64,000 bases of DNA from contig CAWJNF010000004.1 of NCBI GenBank assembly GCA_963844235.1, positions 62,001 to 126,000 of the forward strand, given 5' to 3'. The notes beneath the pieces were generated by a model. It saw nothing but the letters and a program-made list of their open reading frames with translations. It did no database searches and was not told the DNA's origin. The position numbers and the translations under genes are program-made. The stretch comes from CAWJNF01 sp963844235 (lineage in GTDB: Bacteria > Actinomycetota > Thermoleophilia > Gaiellales > Gaiellaceae). This document shows, one piece after another, positions 32,753 through 40,556 of the stretch (its first letter is position 1; every line of letters begins with the position of its first letter).

Positions 32753-32906
32753 GGCCGCAATTACGCTCGTGCCCTGGCGCCTGCAAAGCGGCGCCGGTCT
32801 GCGTCCTCGGTCGCGCACGTATCCTCCGGATACGCACGCTCCCTGCGTCCTGGCCCGTCTTGCTTTTCGGCCCCAGGATCAGGAGCGTACTTCCCGCCGG
32901 GAGCAC
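32745..32906. repeat. Family B long-palindrome element, copy 1 (guaB-guaA spacer)
   Basis: A 162-bp element with imperfect terminal inverted repeats of about 33 bp. The left end GTGCTCACGGCCGCAATTAC matches the reverse complement of the right end, GTGCTCCCGGCGGGAAGTAC; the first 16 bases match best. An apical palindrome GTATCC-TCC-GGATAC sits at 32819-32833. The element fills the guaB-guaA spacer completely: its left arm contains the guaA start codon and its right end stops 2 nt from the guaB stop. A 62-bp relative lies at 45112-45173. Confidence 0.75.
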
Positions 32907-32907
32907 C

Positions 32908-34422
32908 TCAGCCGAGCCGGTAATTCGGCGACTCCTTCGTGATCGAGACGTCATGCGGGTGGCTCTCGCGCAGGCCCGCGCCGGTCATGCGGACGAAGCG
33001 AGCGCCGGCCCGGAGCTCCTCGATATTCGGTGCGCCGCAGTACCCCATCGCCTGGCGCAGGCCGCCGACGAGCTGGTAGACGATGTTCGTGAGCGGCCCC
33101 TTGTAGGGCACGCGGCCCTCGATTCCCTCCGGGACCAGCTTGGCCACGTCGTTGCGCTCGCCCTGGAAGTAGCGGTCCTTCGAGTACGAGCGGGCTCTCA
33201 TCGCGCCGATCGAGCCCATGCCCCGGTACTCCTTGTAGTACTCGCCCTGGGAGACGACGACCTCGCCCGGGCTCTCGTCGGTGCCGGCGAGCAGGCTTCC
33301 GAGCATCACCGACTCGGCCCCGGCCGCGATCGCCTTGGCGATGTCTCCCGAGTGCTGGATGCCGCCGTCGGCGATCACGGGCACGCCGTAGCGCGAGGCA
33401 GCCTGGACGCAATCGTGCACTGCGGTGATCTGGGGCACGCCGACGCCGGCGACGACGCGGGTGGTGCAAATCGAACCCGGACCAACCCCGGCCTTCACCG
33501 CGTCTGCGCCGGCCTCGCACAGAGCCTCGGTCGCATCGTACGTCCCGATGTTGCCCGCGATGACCTGGATGTCGAACCGCTCCTTTATGCGCCGAACGGT
33601 GTCGACGACCATCTGCGAGTGGCCGTGCGAGGTGTCGACGACGAGCACGTCGACCTCCTCCTCGACGAGTGCCGCCGCGCGCTCGTGCGCATCCGGCCCA
33701 ACGCCTACGGCGGCCGCCACCCGAAGTCGGCCCTGCTCGTCCTTCGTCGCCAGCGGATACTGGATCTTCTTCTGGATGTCCTTGACGGTGATCAGGCCCT
33801 TCAGGAACCCGTCGCCGTCGACGACGGGAAGCTTCTCGATCCGGTGGCGGCGCAACACCTCGCGCGCCTCGTCGAGCGTCGTTCCGACGGGAACGGTCAC
33901 GAGCCCCTCGCTCGTCATCAGGTTCGCGATCGGCTGCTCGAGGTGGCCCTCGAAGCGCAGGTCGCGATTCGTCAGGATCCCCACGAGCCGACCGGGCTCG
34001 TCCGTGATCGGGATGCCGGAGATGTGGTATGTCCGCATCAGCTCGAGCGCGTCGGCCACCCGATCCCGAGGGCCGAGCGTCACGGGCTCGACGATCATGC
34101 CCGACTCCGAGCGCTTGACCTTATCGACCTCCGCGACCTGATCCTCGACCGACAGGTTGCGGTGGATGACCCCGATGCCGCCTTCGCGCGCGAGCGCAAT
34201 CGCCATGCGCGCCTCGGTCACCGTGTCCATCGCGGCGGAGCAGATCGGGATCGCAAGCTCGACCTCGCGGGTGAAGCGCGAGCGGGTCGAGACCTCGTCC
34301 GGAAGCACCGCCGACTCGGCCGGAACGAGCAGGACGTCGTCGAACGTCAGACCTTCCTTGGCGAATCGCTCACCCAGCGCGAGGAGCCGCTCGACCTCCT
34401 CACGACCGAGCTCGACGCTCAC
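32908..34422 (-). CDS. guaB: Inosine-5'-monophosphate dehydrogenase
   Basis: NAD-dependent oxidation of IMP to XMP, the rate-limiting step to GMP. 504 residues from GTG 34422. TIM barrel interrupted by two CBS domains (about 95-210, with HISGIPITDEPGRLVGILTN and RIEKLPVVDGDGFLKG). Catalytic loop GPGSICTTRVVAGVG with the nucleophilic cysteine; flap GMGSIGAM. The longer reading upstream of GTG 34422 is low-complexity and includes terminator sequence. Ends SPNYRLG. Transcribed toward guaA, separated from it only by the family B element. Confidence 0.96.
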   Translation of the reverse strand: MSVELGREEVERLLALGERFAKEGLTFDDVLLVPAESAVLPDEVSTRSRFTREVELAIPICSAAMDTVTEARMAIALAREGGIGVIHRNLSVEDQVAEVDKVKRSESGMIVEPVTLGPRDRVADALELMRTYHISGIPITDEPGRLVGILTNRDLRFEGHLEQPIANLMTSEGLVTVPVGTTLDEAREVLRRHRIEKLPVVDGDGFLKGLITVKDIQKKIQYPLATKDEQGRLRVAAAVGVGPDAHERAAALVEEEVDVLVVDTSHGHSQMVVDTVRRIKERFDIQVIAGNIGTYDATEALCEAGADAVKAGVGPGSICTTRVVAGVGVPQITAVHDCVQAASRYGVPVIADGGIQHSGDIAKAIAAGAESVMLGSLLAGTDESPGEVVVSQGEYYKEYRGMGSIGAMRARSYSKDRYFQGERNDVAKLVPEGIEGRVPYKGPLTNIVYQLVGGLRQAMGYCGAPNIEELRAGARFVRMTGAGLRESHPHDVSITKESPNYRLG

Positions 34423-34508
34423 GCGCGCCCCTGGCCGGCGACGGCTTCCGCCCGGCAAAGCCGGGCTCCGCCGGGAGACGACGCCGAACGTCTCACTCGA
34501 ACCCCCAG

Positions 34509-34544
34509 AAAGCACGAAACCCAGGCGCCGCGCGGCGACCTGGG
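34509..34544 (-). terminator. Intrinsic-terminator-like hairpin after the PfkB kinase gene
   Basis: In the minus direction, CCCAGG then CGCCGCGCGGCG then CCTGGG (34544-34520) forms a long GC stem, followed by TTTCGTGCTTT (to about 34509). It lies after the kinase stop at 34630 and before guaB, so it would end the carboxypeptidase-kinase transcript. A second hairpin, CCCGGC-TTT-GCCGGG, follows at about 34447-34466 in the guaB leader. Confidence 0.6.
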
Positions 34545-34629
34545 CTCCACGGTTCCGGCTCTCGCCTCAGCTCTCAACGTGTAGGGATGGTACCAGCGCC
34601 GCCAGACGCGCCCTGAGGCGCCGGGACGC

Positions 34630-35586
34630 CTACTCGCCGGCGACCGGCTCCAGGTGCTTCACGTCGACGAGCGCGCCGAGGCGGCTCGCTTCGCGCACGT
34701 CGAAGCGGCCCGCGCCCGCCTCGAGCACGGACGCCGCACCGGTCGCCACGCCGGCCCGCACCGCCTCCTCGATGCCCTTGCCGGCCACCCGCGCGGCGAT
34801 GAAGCCCGCGAGCAACGCGTCGCCCGAGCCCACCTTGGAGATCGGCTCGAGCCACTGCACCGAGGCGTCGACCCGCAGCTCGGTCCTGTCCTCGCGGAAG
34901 AGCGCGATGCAGCCGTCCCGTTTCGTGATCAGCACGTTCCGCGCGCCGAGGTCGACGATCTCGTCGAGAGCCGCGACCATGTCCTCCTCGCCGCCGAACT
35001 CGTGGCCGACGAGCTGCTCGGCCTCGCGGACGTTCGGCGTGACGAGGTACGGCTCCGCCTCGATGCCGCGGCGCAGCGGCTCGCCCTCGGAGTCGAGCAC
35101 CGTGGGGACACCCCGCCGGTTCGCGTCCCTGATCGCGTCCAGGTAGAAGCCGTCGTCGACGCCCCGCGGCAGCGAGCCCGAGAAGACGACGAACTCTGCC
35201 CCCCGGCTCAAGTAGGCGAGCTTGTCGCCGAGGATCGCGAGCTCATGGTCCTCGACCTCCGGCCCCCACTCGTTGATCTCTGTATAGACGTTCGAGGTCG
35301 GGTCGATGACCGCTGTGGACGTGCGCGACTCGCCGCGGATGCGGACGAAGTCGTTCAGCAGGCCCTCGCTCGTCAGACGCTCGACGAGCTGCACGCCGGT
35401 GCGCCCGCCCGCGAGCCCGGTCGCGACCACGGGGAGGCCGAGCCGCTTGAGCGCTCGCGCCACGTTGATCCCCTTGCCGCCTGCGCTCGAGAGGCTGGTC
35501 GAGGCCCGGTGCCGGTGGCCGAGCTGGAAGTTCGGCACGAGCAACGTCCGGTCGATGGCAGCGTTGAGCGTGACGGTGACGATCAC
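34630..35586 (-). CDS. PfkB-family carbohydrate kinase (1-phosphofructokinase type)
   Basis: A 318-residue ribokinase-fold sugar kinase. Seen: TLNAAIDRTLLVPNFQLG at the N-terminus as in FruK/LacC, the sugar-binding AGGKGINVARALKRLG, FSGSLPRGV, TPNVREAEQL, and the anion-hole/catalytic SKVGSGDALLAGF with the base aspartate. FruK, tagatose-6-phosphate kinase or Pfk2 are the choices; no PTS gene is nearby, so a general phosphofructokinase role is plausible. ATG 35586 overlaps the carboxypeptidase stop by 4 bp. Confidence 0.85.
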   Translation of the reverse strand: MIVTVTLNAAIDRTLLVPNFQLGHRHRASTSLSSAGGKGINVARALKRLGLPVVATGLAGGRTGVQLVERLTSEGLLNDFVRIRGESRTSTAVIDPTSNVYTEINEWGPEVEDHELAILGDKLAYLSRGAEFVVFSGSLPRGVDDGFYLDAIRDANRRGVPTVLDSEGEPLRRGIEAEPYLVTPNVREAEQLVGHEFGGEEDMVAALDEIVDLGARNVLITKRDGCIALFREDRTELRVDASVQWLEPISKVGSGDALLAGFIAARVAGKGIEEAVRAGVATGAASVLEAGAGRFDVREASRLGALVDVKHLEPVAGE

Positions 35587-36731
35587 GAGAAGACTCCGAA
35601 GAGGCCGGAGAAGAGCCCCCCAGCGTGGTGGAGCGCACGGTCAGCGTACCACCCGAGACGTTCGCCGAATCCCGGCTCCCCGACCGCTTCGGCGGCGACC
35701 AGCGGCTGCCGCGCGACCACCTGCCCGTCGAGGAGCACCTGCACCTCTCCCAGCTCTTGCCCGCGCGCGACGGGCGGATCGATCATCGCGGGAGCGACGA
35801 CGCGCTCGACGAGGGGGAGGCCGACTCTGACGAGGAGATCCTCCGACTCCTCGGCGACCAGGGCGAGGCGCTCGTCGCCATACGGAACCAGGGCCTGGGC
35901 GTAGGTCCGGCCCGCGTCGACCGCGCGTACCGTGCGGTACTGGTCGAAGCCCCAGTCGAGCATCTCGACGAGATCGGCGTTGCGGCCCGAGCGGCTCTGA
36001 CCGCCGAGCAGCACCGCGTAGAGGGTGATGCCGTTGCGGCGAGCCGCTGCCACCTCGCTCCAGCCTGCCGCGCTCGTGTGGCCCGTCTTCACGCCGATGG
36101 TTCCCGGGTACTCGAACAGGAGGTCGTTCCAGTTGCGCAGCACGCGCCCGCCCGCGATCGTCGTCGTCCGGACGCGTACGAGCTGGCGGAACAGCGGCTT
36201 GTGCATCGCCACGCGCGCGAGCTTGAACAGGTCCCGAGCGGATGAGTAGTGACCGGCCGCGTCGAGACCATCGGGCCGCACGAAGCGGGTATCGCGGAGA
36301 CCCAGCGCCCGCGCCTTCGCGTTCATGAGCGAGACGAAGCGCGGCACGCTGCCCTTGCCGACGTGGAAGGCCAGCGCGTAGGCGGCGTCGTTCGCGCTCT
36401 GGACGAGGACGGCCGTCAGCAGATCGCGGACGGAGAGACGCTCGCGGGCACGCAGGCCGATCGTCGAGCCGCCGATCGTCGGCGCCGGGCCTCCGACCCG
36501 GACGACATCGTCGGGATCGGTCTTCTCGAGAACGACGAGGGCGGTCATCACCTTCGTGATCGAGGCGATGGGGACCTTCTGGGCTTGCCGCACGCCGAGC
36601 AGGAGGTCGCCACTGGCGCCGTTGCCGACGAGCGCGGAGCTGGCGGTCACGGAGGGAGGCGGCAAGGCCGCGGCGGTTGCGGCGAGCACGGCCGCGCCGA
36701 TCGCAGCCAGGACCGCGAGGCGGCGTCTCAC
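35583..36731 (-). CDS. D-alanyl-D-alanine carboxypeptidase (S11 family, low-molecular-weight PBP)
   Basis: Trims the terminal D-Ala from peptidoglycan stem peptides outside the membrane. 382 residues with a signal peptide (MRRRLAVLAAIGAAVLAATA). Catalytic motifs: SITK (S-x-x-K) near residue 57, SAN (S-x-N) near 112, and KTG in VGVKTGHTSAAGW-type context near 215. A C-terminal PBP5-like beta domain (about 260-345) precedes a final hydrophobic/amphipathic tail. ATG 36731. Divergent from a small hypothetical gene with a 23-bp spacer. Confidence 0.92.
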   Translation of the reverse strand: MRRRLAVLAAIGAAVLAATAAALPPPSVTASSALVGNGASGDLLLGVRQAQKVPIASITKVMTALVVLEKTDPDDVVRVGGPAPTIGGSTIGLRARERLSVRDLLTAVLVQSANDAAYALAFHVGKGSVPRFVSLMNAKARALGLRDTRFVRPDGLDAAGHYSSARDLFKLARVAMHKPLFRQLVRVRTTTIAGGRVLRNWNDLLFEYPGTIGVKTGHTSAAGWSEVAAARRNGITLYAVLLGGQSRSGRNADLVEMLDWGFDQYRTVRAVDAGRTYAQALVPYGDERLALVAEESEDLLVRVGLPLVERVVAPAMIDPPVARGQELGEVQVLLDGQVVARQPLVAAEAVGEPGFGERLGWYADRALHHAGGLFSGLFGVFS

Positions 36732-36754
36732 ATCTCCAAGCGTATACTCGGCGC

Positions 36755-37150
36755 ATGCCGCTGCTCCGGCGCAACGAGAGCCCCGACGAGTTCGTCGGCA
36801 CCGAGCGCGCGTTCGAGATCGAGCTCGGCGGGCTCGGCGGCTTCGAGCTGCGTCCCACCCGCGTCTTCGTCTGGACGGGCGACGAGCGCGAACGCAGCCA
36901 GCGACTCGTGCCGCTCGCCGACCGGCCGATCGGGCTCGACCGCTCGCGCCGGGAGAGCATCGTGCATGTCGGGCCGGTGAAGGTGCGAAGCCGAGGCAAC
37001 CCCCTCATGACCGTGGCGTTGGCCGGCGCGATCGCCTTCCGGCGCTGGGCGGAGGCGCCGACGGAGGACGACGCTCCCAGGCAGAAAACCGTCGGGGCCG
37101 GTCCCCGATCGGCCCGACCAGAAGCGAGCGACACCCGGCAGGAACCGTAG
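36755..37150 (+). CDS. Hypothetical protein
   Basis: A 131-residue protein starting MPLLRRNESPDEFVGTERAF at ATG 36755. The region to about residue 95 looks like a compact beta-rich domain (FEIELGGLGGFELRPTRVFV, VHVGPVKVRSRGNPLM), with a hydrophobic segment MTVALAGAIAF. The last 30 residues are encoded by REP-type repeats and are low complexity, so the original C-terminus may have been replaced by repeat insertion. Family not recognised. Divergent from the carboxypeptidase gene. Confidence 0.6.
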   Translation: MPLLRRNESPDEFVGTERAFEIELGGLGGFELRPTRVFVWTGDERERSQRLVPLADRPIGLDRSRRESIVHVGPVKVRSRGNPLMTVALAGAIAFRRWAEAPTEDDAPRQKTVGAGPRSARPEASDTRQEP

Positions 37151-37173
37151 GCGCCGGTCCCGACCGGCCCGAC
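37091..37173. repeat. Pair of REP-like hairpins at the 3' end of the hypothetical gene
   Basis: GTCGGGGCCGGTCCCCGATC (from 37091) and GTAGGCGCCGGTCCCGACCG (from 37147) each form GGYCGGTC-type stems with a following GGCCCGAC. The second has the GTAG foot. They belong to the same stem class as 52806-52876 (arms GGCCGGTC/GACCGGCC). They overlap the end of the 36755-37150 ORF and the LysM gene's 3' spacer. Confidence 0.65.
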
Positions 37174-37180
37174 CAGCCCG

Positions 37181-37522
37181 CTAGCGCACGCGTATGCGCG
37201 TGCCCGGCTGGAGGGCGAACGAGTCGATGCCCGGATTCAACTCGAGCAAAGCGTCCACGGTCGTGTCGAACTCCGTGGCGATAGCCTCGAGCGTGTCGCC
37301 GGCCCTGATCCGGTAGAACTGGCGCTCGCCGGCGGGAACCTCCGTCTCACCGGTCTCGATCGTCACGGACACGCTTTCCGACGGCTCGGCCGCCTCAGTC
37401 GTGGCGGAGGAGCCCTCGTCGTCGAGTGCCCGCTGAACGACGACGACGAGCGCGGTCGCGGCCGCGAGAAACGCGAGCGGCGCGGCAATCCGCGTGAGCC
37501 AGATGCGGAGCTGGTCCAGCAT
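37181..37522 (-). CDS. LysM-domain membrane-anchored protein
   Basis: A 113-residue protein: short cytoplasmic start (MLDQLRIWLTR), one membrane helix (about 13-31, APLAFLAAATALVVVVQ), an acidic linker, and one C-terminal LysM domain (about 68-112: FYRIRAGDTLEAIATEF, LLELNPGID, LQPGTRIRV) that would bind peptidoglycan outside the membrane. ATG 37522 starts 5 bp after the pyrF stop, so it is the last gene of that transcript. No enzymatic domain. Confidence 0.85.
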   Translation of the reverse strand: MLDQLRIWLTRIAAPLAFLAAATALVVVVQRALDDEGSSATTEAAEPSESVSVTIETGETEVPAGERQFYRIRAGDTLEAIATEFDTTVDALLELNPGIDSFALQPGTRIRVR

Positions 37523-37527
37523 TTCGT

Positions 37528-38457
37528 CTACCAGCCGGAGGCTGCCCACACCTCCTGCCGGAAATGGGCGGCCGCCTGCCTTGCCGCCGCGCGCCAGTCC
37601 TCGTTGGCGGAGCGGAACGCGTAGATGACGGCGCGCGACACGGAGACGATCCCGCTGGCGGGGCCACTCGTAAAAGCCCGTGCGACGTCGCCGGGGCTCG
37701 CTCCCTGCGTTCCGATCCCGGGCAGGAGGAGCACCGCCCGTGGCAGCAGCCTGCGCGCGTCCCCGATCGCGCGCGGGAAGGTGGCGCCGACCACGGCGCC
37801 CACGCTCGAGAGGCCGCACTCGCCCACGAGCTCGGAGCCCCAGTCGTCCACGAGGTCCGCAACGTGCTGCCAGAGCGGGCGCCCGTCGGACAGGGCGACA
37901 TCCTGAATGTCCGCGCTGCCGGAGTTCGACGTCTTGACGACGCAGAAGAGACCGCCGCCCGAGCGACGGCACGCAGCCAGCAGCGGCTCGAGCGAGTCTC
38001 GCCCGAGGTACGGGTTCGCCGTCAGCGCGTCCGCCAGCGGCGGCCGCCCCTCCGCGGCCTCGAGATAGGCCTCCGCATACGCGCGGGCGGTCGAGCCGAT
38101 GTCTCCGCGCTTGCCGTCGGCGATCACGAGCAGCCCTGCCGATCTCGCGTAACGGCACACGTCCTCGAAGGCGGTAATCCCGTCGGCCCCGAGGGCCTCG
38201 AAGAAGGCAAGCTGAGGCTTGACCCCCACGACGTACGGCGCCACAGCGTCCACGATCCCGCAGCAGAACCGTCCACACGCCTCGGCCGCGGCGGCCCGGC
38301 TGGCATGGCCGGCGCCACGGAGCTCGACCGGAAGGAGCTCGAGTCGGGGGTCGAGACCGACGACGAGCTGGCTGCGCTTGGCCTCGACGGCGCCGGCCAA
38401 CCGGTCGCCGAAGGCGCCGATCGCCGTGACAGTGGGTGCGCCGACCTCGCTCGCCAT
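37528..38457 (-). CDS. pyrF: Orotidine-5'-phosphate decarboxylase
   Basis: Final step of UMP synthesis, OMP to UMP plus CO2. 309 residues, the longer (type 2, mycobacterial-like) PyrF group. Seen: LVVGLDPRLELLP, GVKPQLAFFEALG, and the catalytic IADGKRGDIGSTA with the Asp-Lys-x-x-Asp charge network; TANPYLGRDSLEPLL is typical of type 2. ATG 38457. In the same strand block as pyrE (39787), but with other genes between. Confidence 0.94.
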   Translation of the reverse strand: MASEVGAPTVTAIGAFGDRLAGAVEAKRSQLVVGLDPRLELLPVELRGAGHASRAAAAEACGRFCCGIVDAVAPYVVGVKPQLAFFEALGADGITAFEDVCRYARSAGLLVIADGKRGDIGSTARAYAEAYLEAAEGRPPLADALTANPYLGRDSLEPLLAACRRSGGGLFCVVKTSNSGSADIQDVALSDGRPLWQHVADLVDDWGSELVGECGLSSVGAVVGATFPRAIGDARRLLPRAVLLLPGIGTQGASPGDVARAFTSGPASGIVSVSRAVIYAFRSANEDWRAAARQAAAHFRQEVWAASGW

Positions 38458-38473
38458 ACGTCCGGAATGTACG

Positions 38474-39262
38474 CTACGCGGCCCGCCGCACCTGCTTCGA
38501 ACGAGAATCAAGGCTCGCGTCGCCCGGCGGCCCGCCGTCCGAGCGCGGCCGTGCCCGCGCGAGCGCAAGGACGTCGCCGACCGTGCGCGCGCCCCGGTCC
38601 TCCGCAAGCGTCAGCAGCCGGCCGAGCAGCTCCGCTGCGGCGTGTGCGTCGGTCAACGCACGGTGCTCGGGACGGGTCGGGGTGCCGAGGAGCTCGCAGA
38701 GGTCGCCGAGACCGAGTCGCTCGCTGCGCCCGGATAGCAGGCGGCGGGCTAGCCGTAGCGTGTCGAGCACAGGTGCAGCGACGCGCATGCCGCTCGTGCG
38801 GAGCTCCCGGTCGAGGAAGCGGAGATCGAACTGGAGGTTGTGCCCGCAGAGGATCGCGTCGCCTGCGAAGGCGAGCAGGTCGAGGACCGCACGCGTTTGC
38901 TCCCGCCCCGGACCCGGTACGAGCTCGAGCTCGCGCATCTCCTTTCCCGGCTCGTGGAGAACGACGGCCGCCTCGACGATGCGTGCGCCGCCGCCGACCC
39001 CGCCGGTCTCGAGGTCGACGACGGCATACCGGGCCTCCGCGAGCTGGACGCCGGACCACGGTGCCGCTGCCAGGCCCACGCCGTTCTCCCCGGTCGTCAG
39101 CCTTCCGTCCCGCGCGAGCAGCCAGTCGAGCACCTCGGCGGCGACACCGGGCGCCGGGCCCGGAAGCGCAAGCAGCAGCCGCACGGCCTCGTCGGCTGGA
39201 AGCGTGCCCCGGGCGGAAAGCGCGCGAACGAGCCTGTCGCCAGCCTCGAGGGCGAGCAGCAT
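38474..39262 (-). CDS. DEDDh-family 3'-5' exonuclease (DnaQ/PolC-epsilon-like)
   Basis: A 262-residue protein with a short N-terminal helical domain (about 1-75, LVRALSARGTLPADEAVRLL) and a DnaQ-like exonuclease domain (about 78-240). Active-site residues visible: D and E in VVDLETGG, D in GHNLQFDLRF, and H with D in HRALTDAHAA. Proofreading or repair exonuclease; not fused to UvrC-like or DinG modules. ATG 39262 lies 15 bp downstream of a perfect LexA box, so it should be DNA-damage inducible. pyrF follows 16 bp after its stop. Confidence 0.88.
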   Translation of the reverse strand: MLLALEAGDRLVRALSARGTLPADEAVRLLLALPGPAPGVAAEVLDWLLARDGRLTTGENGVGLAAAPWSGVQLAEARYAVVDLETGGVGGGARIVEAAVVLHEPGKEMRELELVPGPGREQTRAVLDLLAFAGDAILCGHNLQFDLRFLDRELRTSGMRVAAPVLDTLRLARRLLSGRSERLGLGDLCELLGTPTRPEHRALTDAHAAAELLGRLLTLAEDRGARTVGDVLALARARPRSDGGPPGDASLDSRSKQVRRAA

Positions 39263-39276
39263 GCCTCGATTTTACA

Positions 39277-39290
39277 CGAACATACGTTCG
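39277..39290. promoter_or_regulatory. LexA (SOS) box
   Basis: CGAACATACGTTCG: arms CGAAC and GTTCG separated by ATAC, an exact match to the CGAAC-N4-GTTCG operator used by actinobacterial and firmicute LexA. It sits 15 bp upstream of the exonuclease ATG on the minus strand, inside an AT-rich pocket (TTTACA, TAAC) that probably contains the promoter. Confidence 0.85.
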
Positions 39291-39307
39291 TAACCGAGCG
39301 AGCTTGG

Positions 39308-39338
39308 GAAAAGAAGGGCCGCCCCGCACCGGCGGCCC
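39308..39338 (-). terminator. Intrinsic terminator on the HU side
   Basis: In the minus direction GGGCCGCC (39338-39331) pairs with GGCGGCCC (39323-39316) around seven bases, and CTTCTTTT (39315-39308) follows. GC stem plus T-rich tail is a canonical Rho-independent terminator. It lies between HU and the SOS-box exonuclease promoter. Confidence 0.8.
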
Positions 39339-39389
39339 CATGACGAACGTCGAGAGGGACAGCGCTCGCCGACAGCTGTGTCGAACGGA

Positions 39390-39418
39390 GCACTGACGCC
39401 CGGCTCGCGCGTCAGTGC
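39390..39418. terminator. 10-bp perfect hairpin just after the HU gene
   Basis: GCACTGACGC (39390-39399) pairs perfectly with GCGTCAGTGC (39409-39418) around nine bases, 14 bp after the HU stop. There is no clear U-tract. With the terminator at 39308-39338 it forms a double barrier behind HU. Confidence 0.6.
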
Positions 39419-39431
39419 CCTGGGCGCAGCC

Positions 39432-39710
39432 CTAGTACTCGCGGACGGCGGTCTTCAGCGCGCTGCCTGCCGAGAACTTGGGGACGCGCGCGGCCGCGAT
39501 CTGCACCTTCTCGCCCGTGCGGGGATTGACGCCCATGCGCGCCGCCCGTTGCTGAGCCGAGAACTTGCCGAAACCCGTGAAGCTGACGCTGTCACCCGAC
39601 TTCAGCGTCTCCTCGACGGTCGCCAGGAACGCGTCCACCGCTGCCGCGGCATCACGCTTCGATAGCTTGGACTTGTCTGCAACCTTGTCGATGAACTCAC
39701 CCTTCGTCAC
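39432..39710 (-). CDS. hup: DNA-binding protein HU
   Basis: Nucleoid-associated histone-like protein of 92 residues, the minimal bacterial HU length, without the long lysine/alanine-rich tail found in mycobacterial and streptomycete HupB/HupS. Seen: MTKGEFIDKVADKSKLSKRD, VSFTGFGKFSAQQRAARMGV with the DNA-minor-groove arm GVNPRTGEKVQIAA, and VPKFSAGSALKTAV. ATG 39710. Followed by two terminator-type hairpins, consistent with strong monocistronic expression. Confidence 0.95.
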   Translation of the reverse strand: MTKGEFIDKVADKSKLSKRDAAAAVDAFLATVEETLKSGDSVSFTGFGKFSAQQRAARMGVNPRTGEKVQIAAARVPKFSAGSALKTAVREY

Positions 39711-39786
39711 CTGAGCACTCCCCTCTCGATTCGACGGTTTGATCCCGCTCCTCGGCCGGGCAATCTAGCAGCGCCGGCTGACAGCC

Positions 39787-40341
39787 TCAAACCGCGGCCT
39801 CGGCCGCGGAGGCAGCCGTTGCGACCTCGCTGGCGAGAAACAGCGCCCGGAGGCGGACTCCGGCAGCTGCAAGCGCCTCGCTCCCTCCTTCCTCCCGGTC
39901 GACCACGCACACCGCCCGCTCGCACGTGAGCCCGGCCTCGCGGAGGGCCGTGGCAGCATCGATTGCCGCGCCGCCGGTCGTCACGACGTCCTCGACGAGG
40001 CAGACACGCTCGCCCGGCTCGAACTCGCCCTCGATCCGCTGCTCGGTCGCGTACTGCTTCCCTGCCTTGCGGACGATGAGGAAGGGAAGCCCGGACGCGA
40101 GCGACGCCGACGCGGCGAGGGCAACGGCGCCGAGCTCGGGCCCGGCAAGGCGAGCCGCGGCCGGATCCGCGACGCGGGCGGCTGCCGCGAGCCGCTCGCC
40201 CAGGGCTCCGAGCAGGTCGGGCCGGGTCTCGAAGCGGTACTTGTCGAGGTAGTACCGCGACCGGCGGCCCGAGCGCAGCAGGAAATCCCCCTCGAGGTAC
40301 GCGTGCTTGCGAATCGCGCCGAGCAGCGCCGCGTCGTCCAC
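39787..40341 (-). CDS. pyrE: Orotate phosphoribosyltransferase
   Basis: Adds PRPP to orotate to form OMP. 184 residues. Seen: N-terminal LEGDFLLRSGRRSRYYLDKY, which binds orotate; LAGPELGAVALAA; IVRKAGKQYATEQRIEG on the catalytic loop; and the PRPP-binding motif VCLVEDVVTTGGAAIDA. The C-terminal Ala-rich tail is low complexity. ATG 40341 abuts the stop of the small membrane-protein gene, so both share a transcript. Confidence 0.94.
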   Translation of the reverse strand: MDDAALLGAIRKHAYLEGDFLLRSGRRSRYYLDKYRFETRPDLLGALGERLAAAARVADPAAARLAGPELGAVALAASASLASGLPFLIVRKAGKQYATEQRIEGEFEPGERVCLVEDVVTTGGAAIDAATALREAGLTCERAVCVVDREEGGSEALAAAGVRLRALFLASEVATAASAAEAAV

Positions 40342-40556
40342 TAGCCAGCGGGACCGCGCGCGGCGGCGAGGATCTCCTGCGCGACGGGCAAGAGCCGGCG
40401 CGCCTCGATGGAGCCTTGCTCGAACGTCACCATCGACCCGTCGGCGAAGTAGAGGTCCGCCCGCTCCCGGTGGCGGCGCGAGCGCCGCCAGAGAACGACG
40501 CCGGCCACGGAGGCCGCCGCAACGAGCGCCCCGATCGCCTTACCCCTCACCGGCAT
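40341..40556 (-). CDS. Small single-pass membrane protein
   Basis: A 71-residue protein: N-terminal membrane helix (about 6-22, IGALVAAASVAGVVLW), a basic stop-transfer RRSRRHRER, and a short domain DLYFADGSMVTFEQGSIEAR. ATG 40556 overlaps the roadblock gene by 17 bp, and its stop overlaps the pyrE start, so it is translated between them. Family not recognised. The tight link to the roadblock gene suggests a membrane partner for it (inference). Confidence 0.6.
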   Translation of the reverse strand: MPVRGKAIGALVAAASVAGVVLWRRSRRHRERADLYFADGSMVTFEQGSIEARRLLPVAQEILAAARGPAG

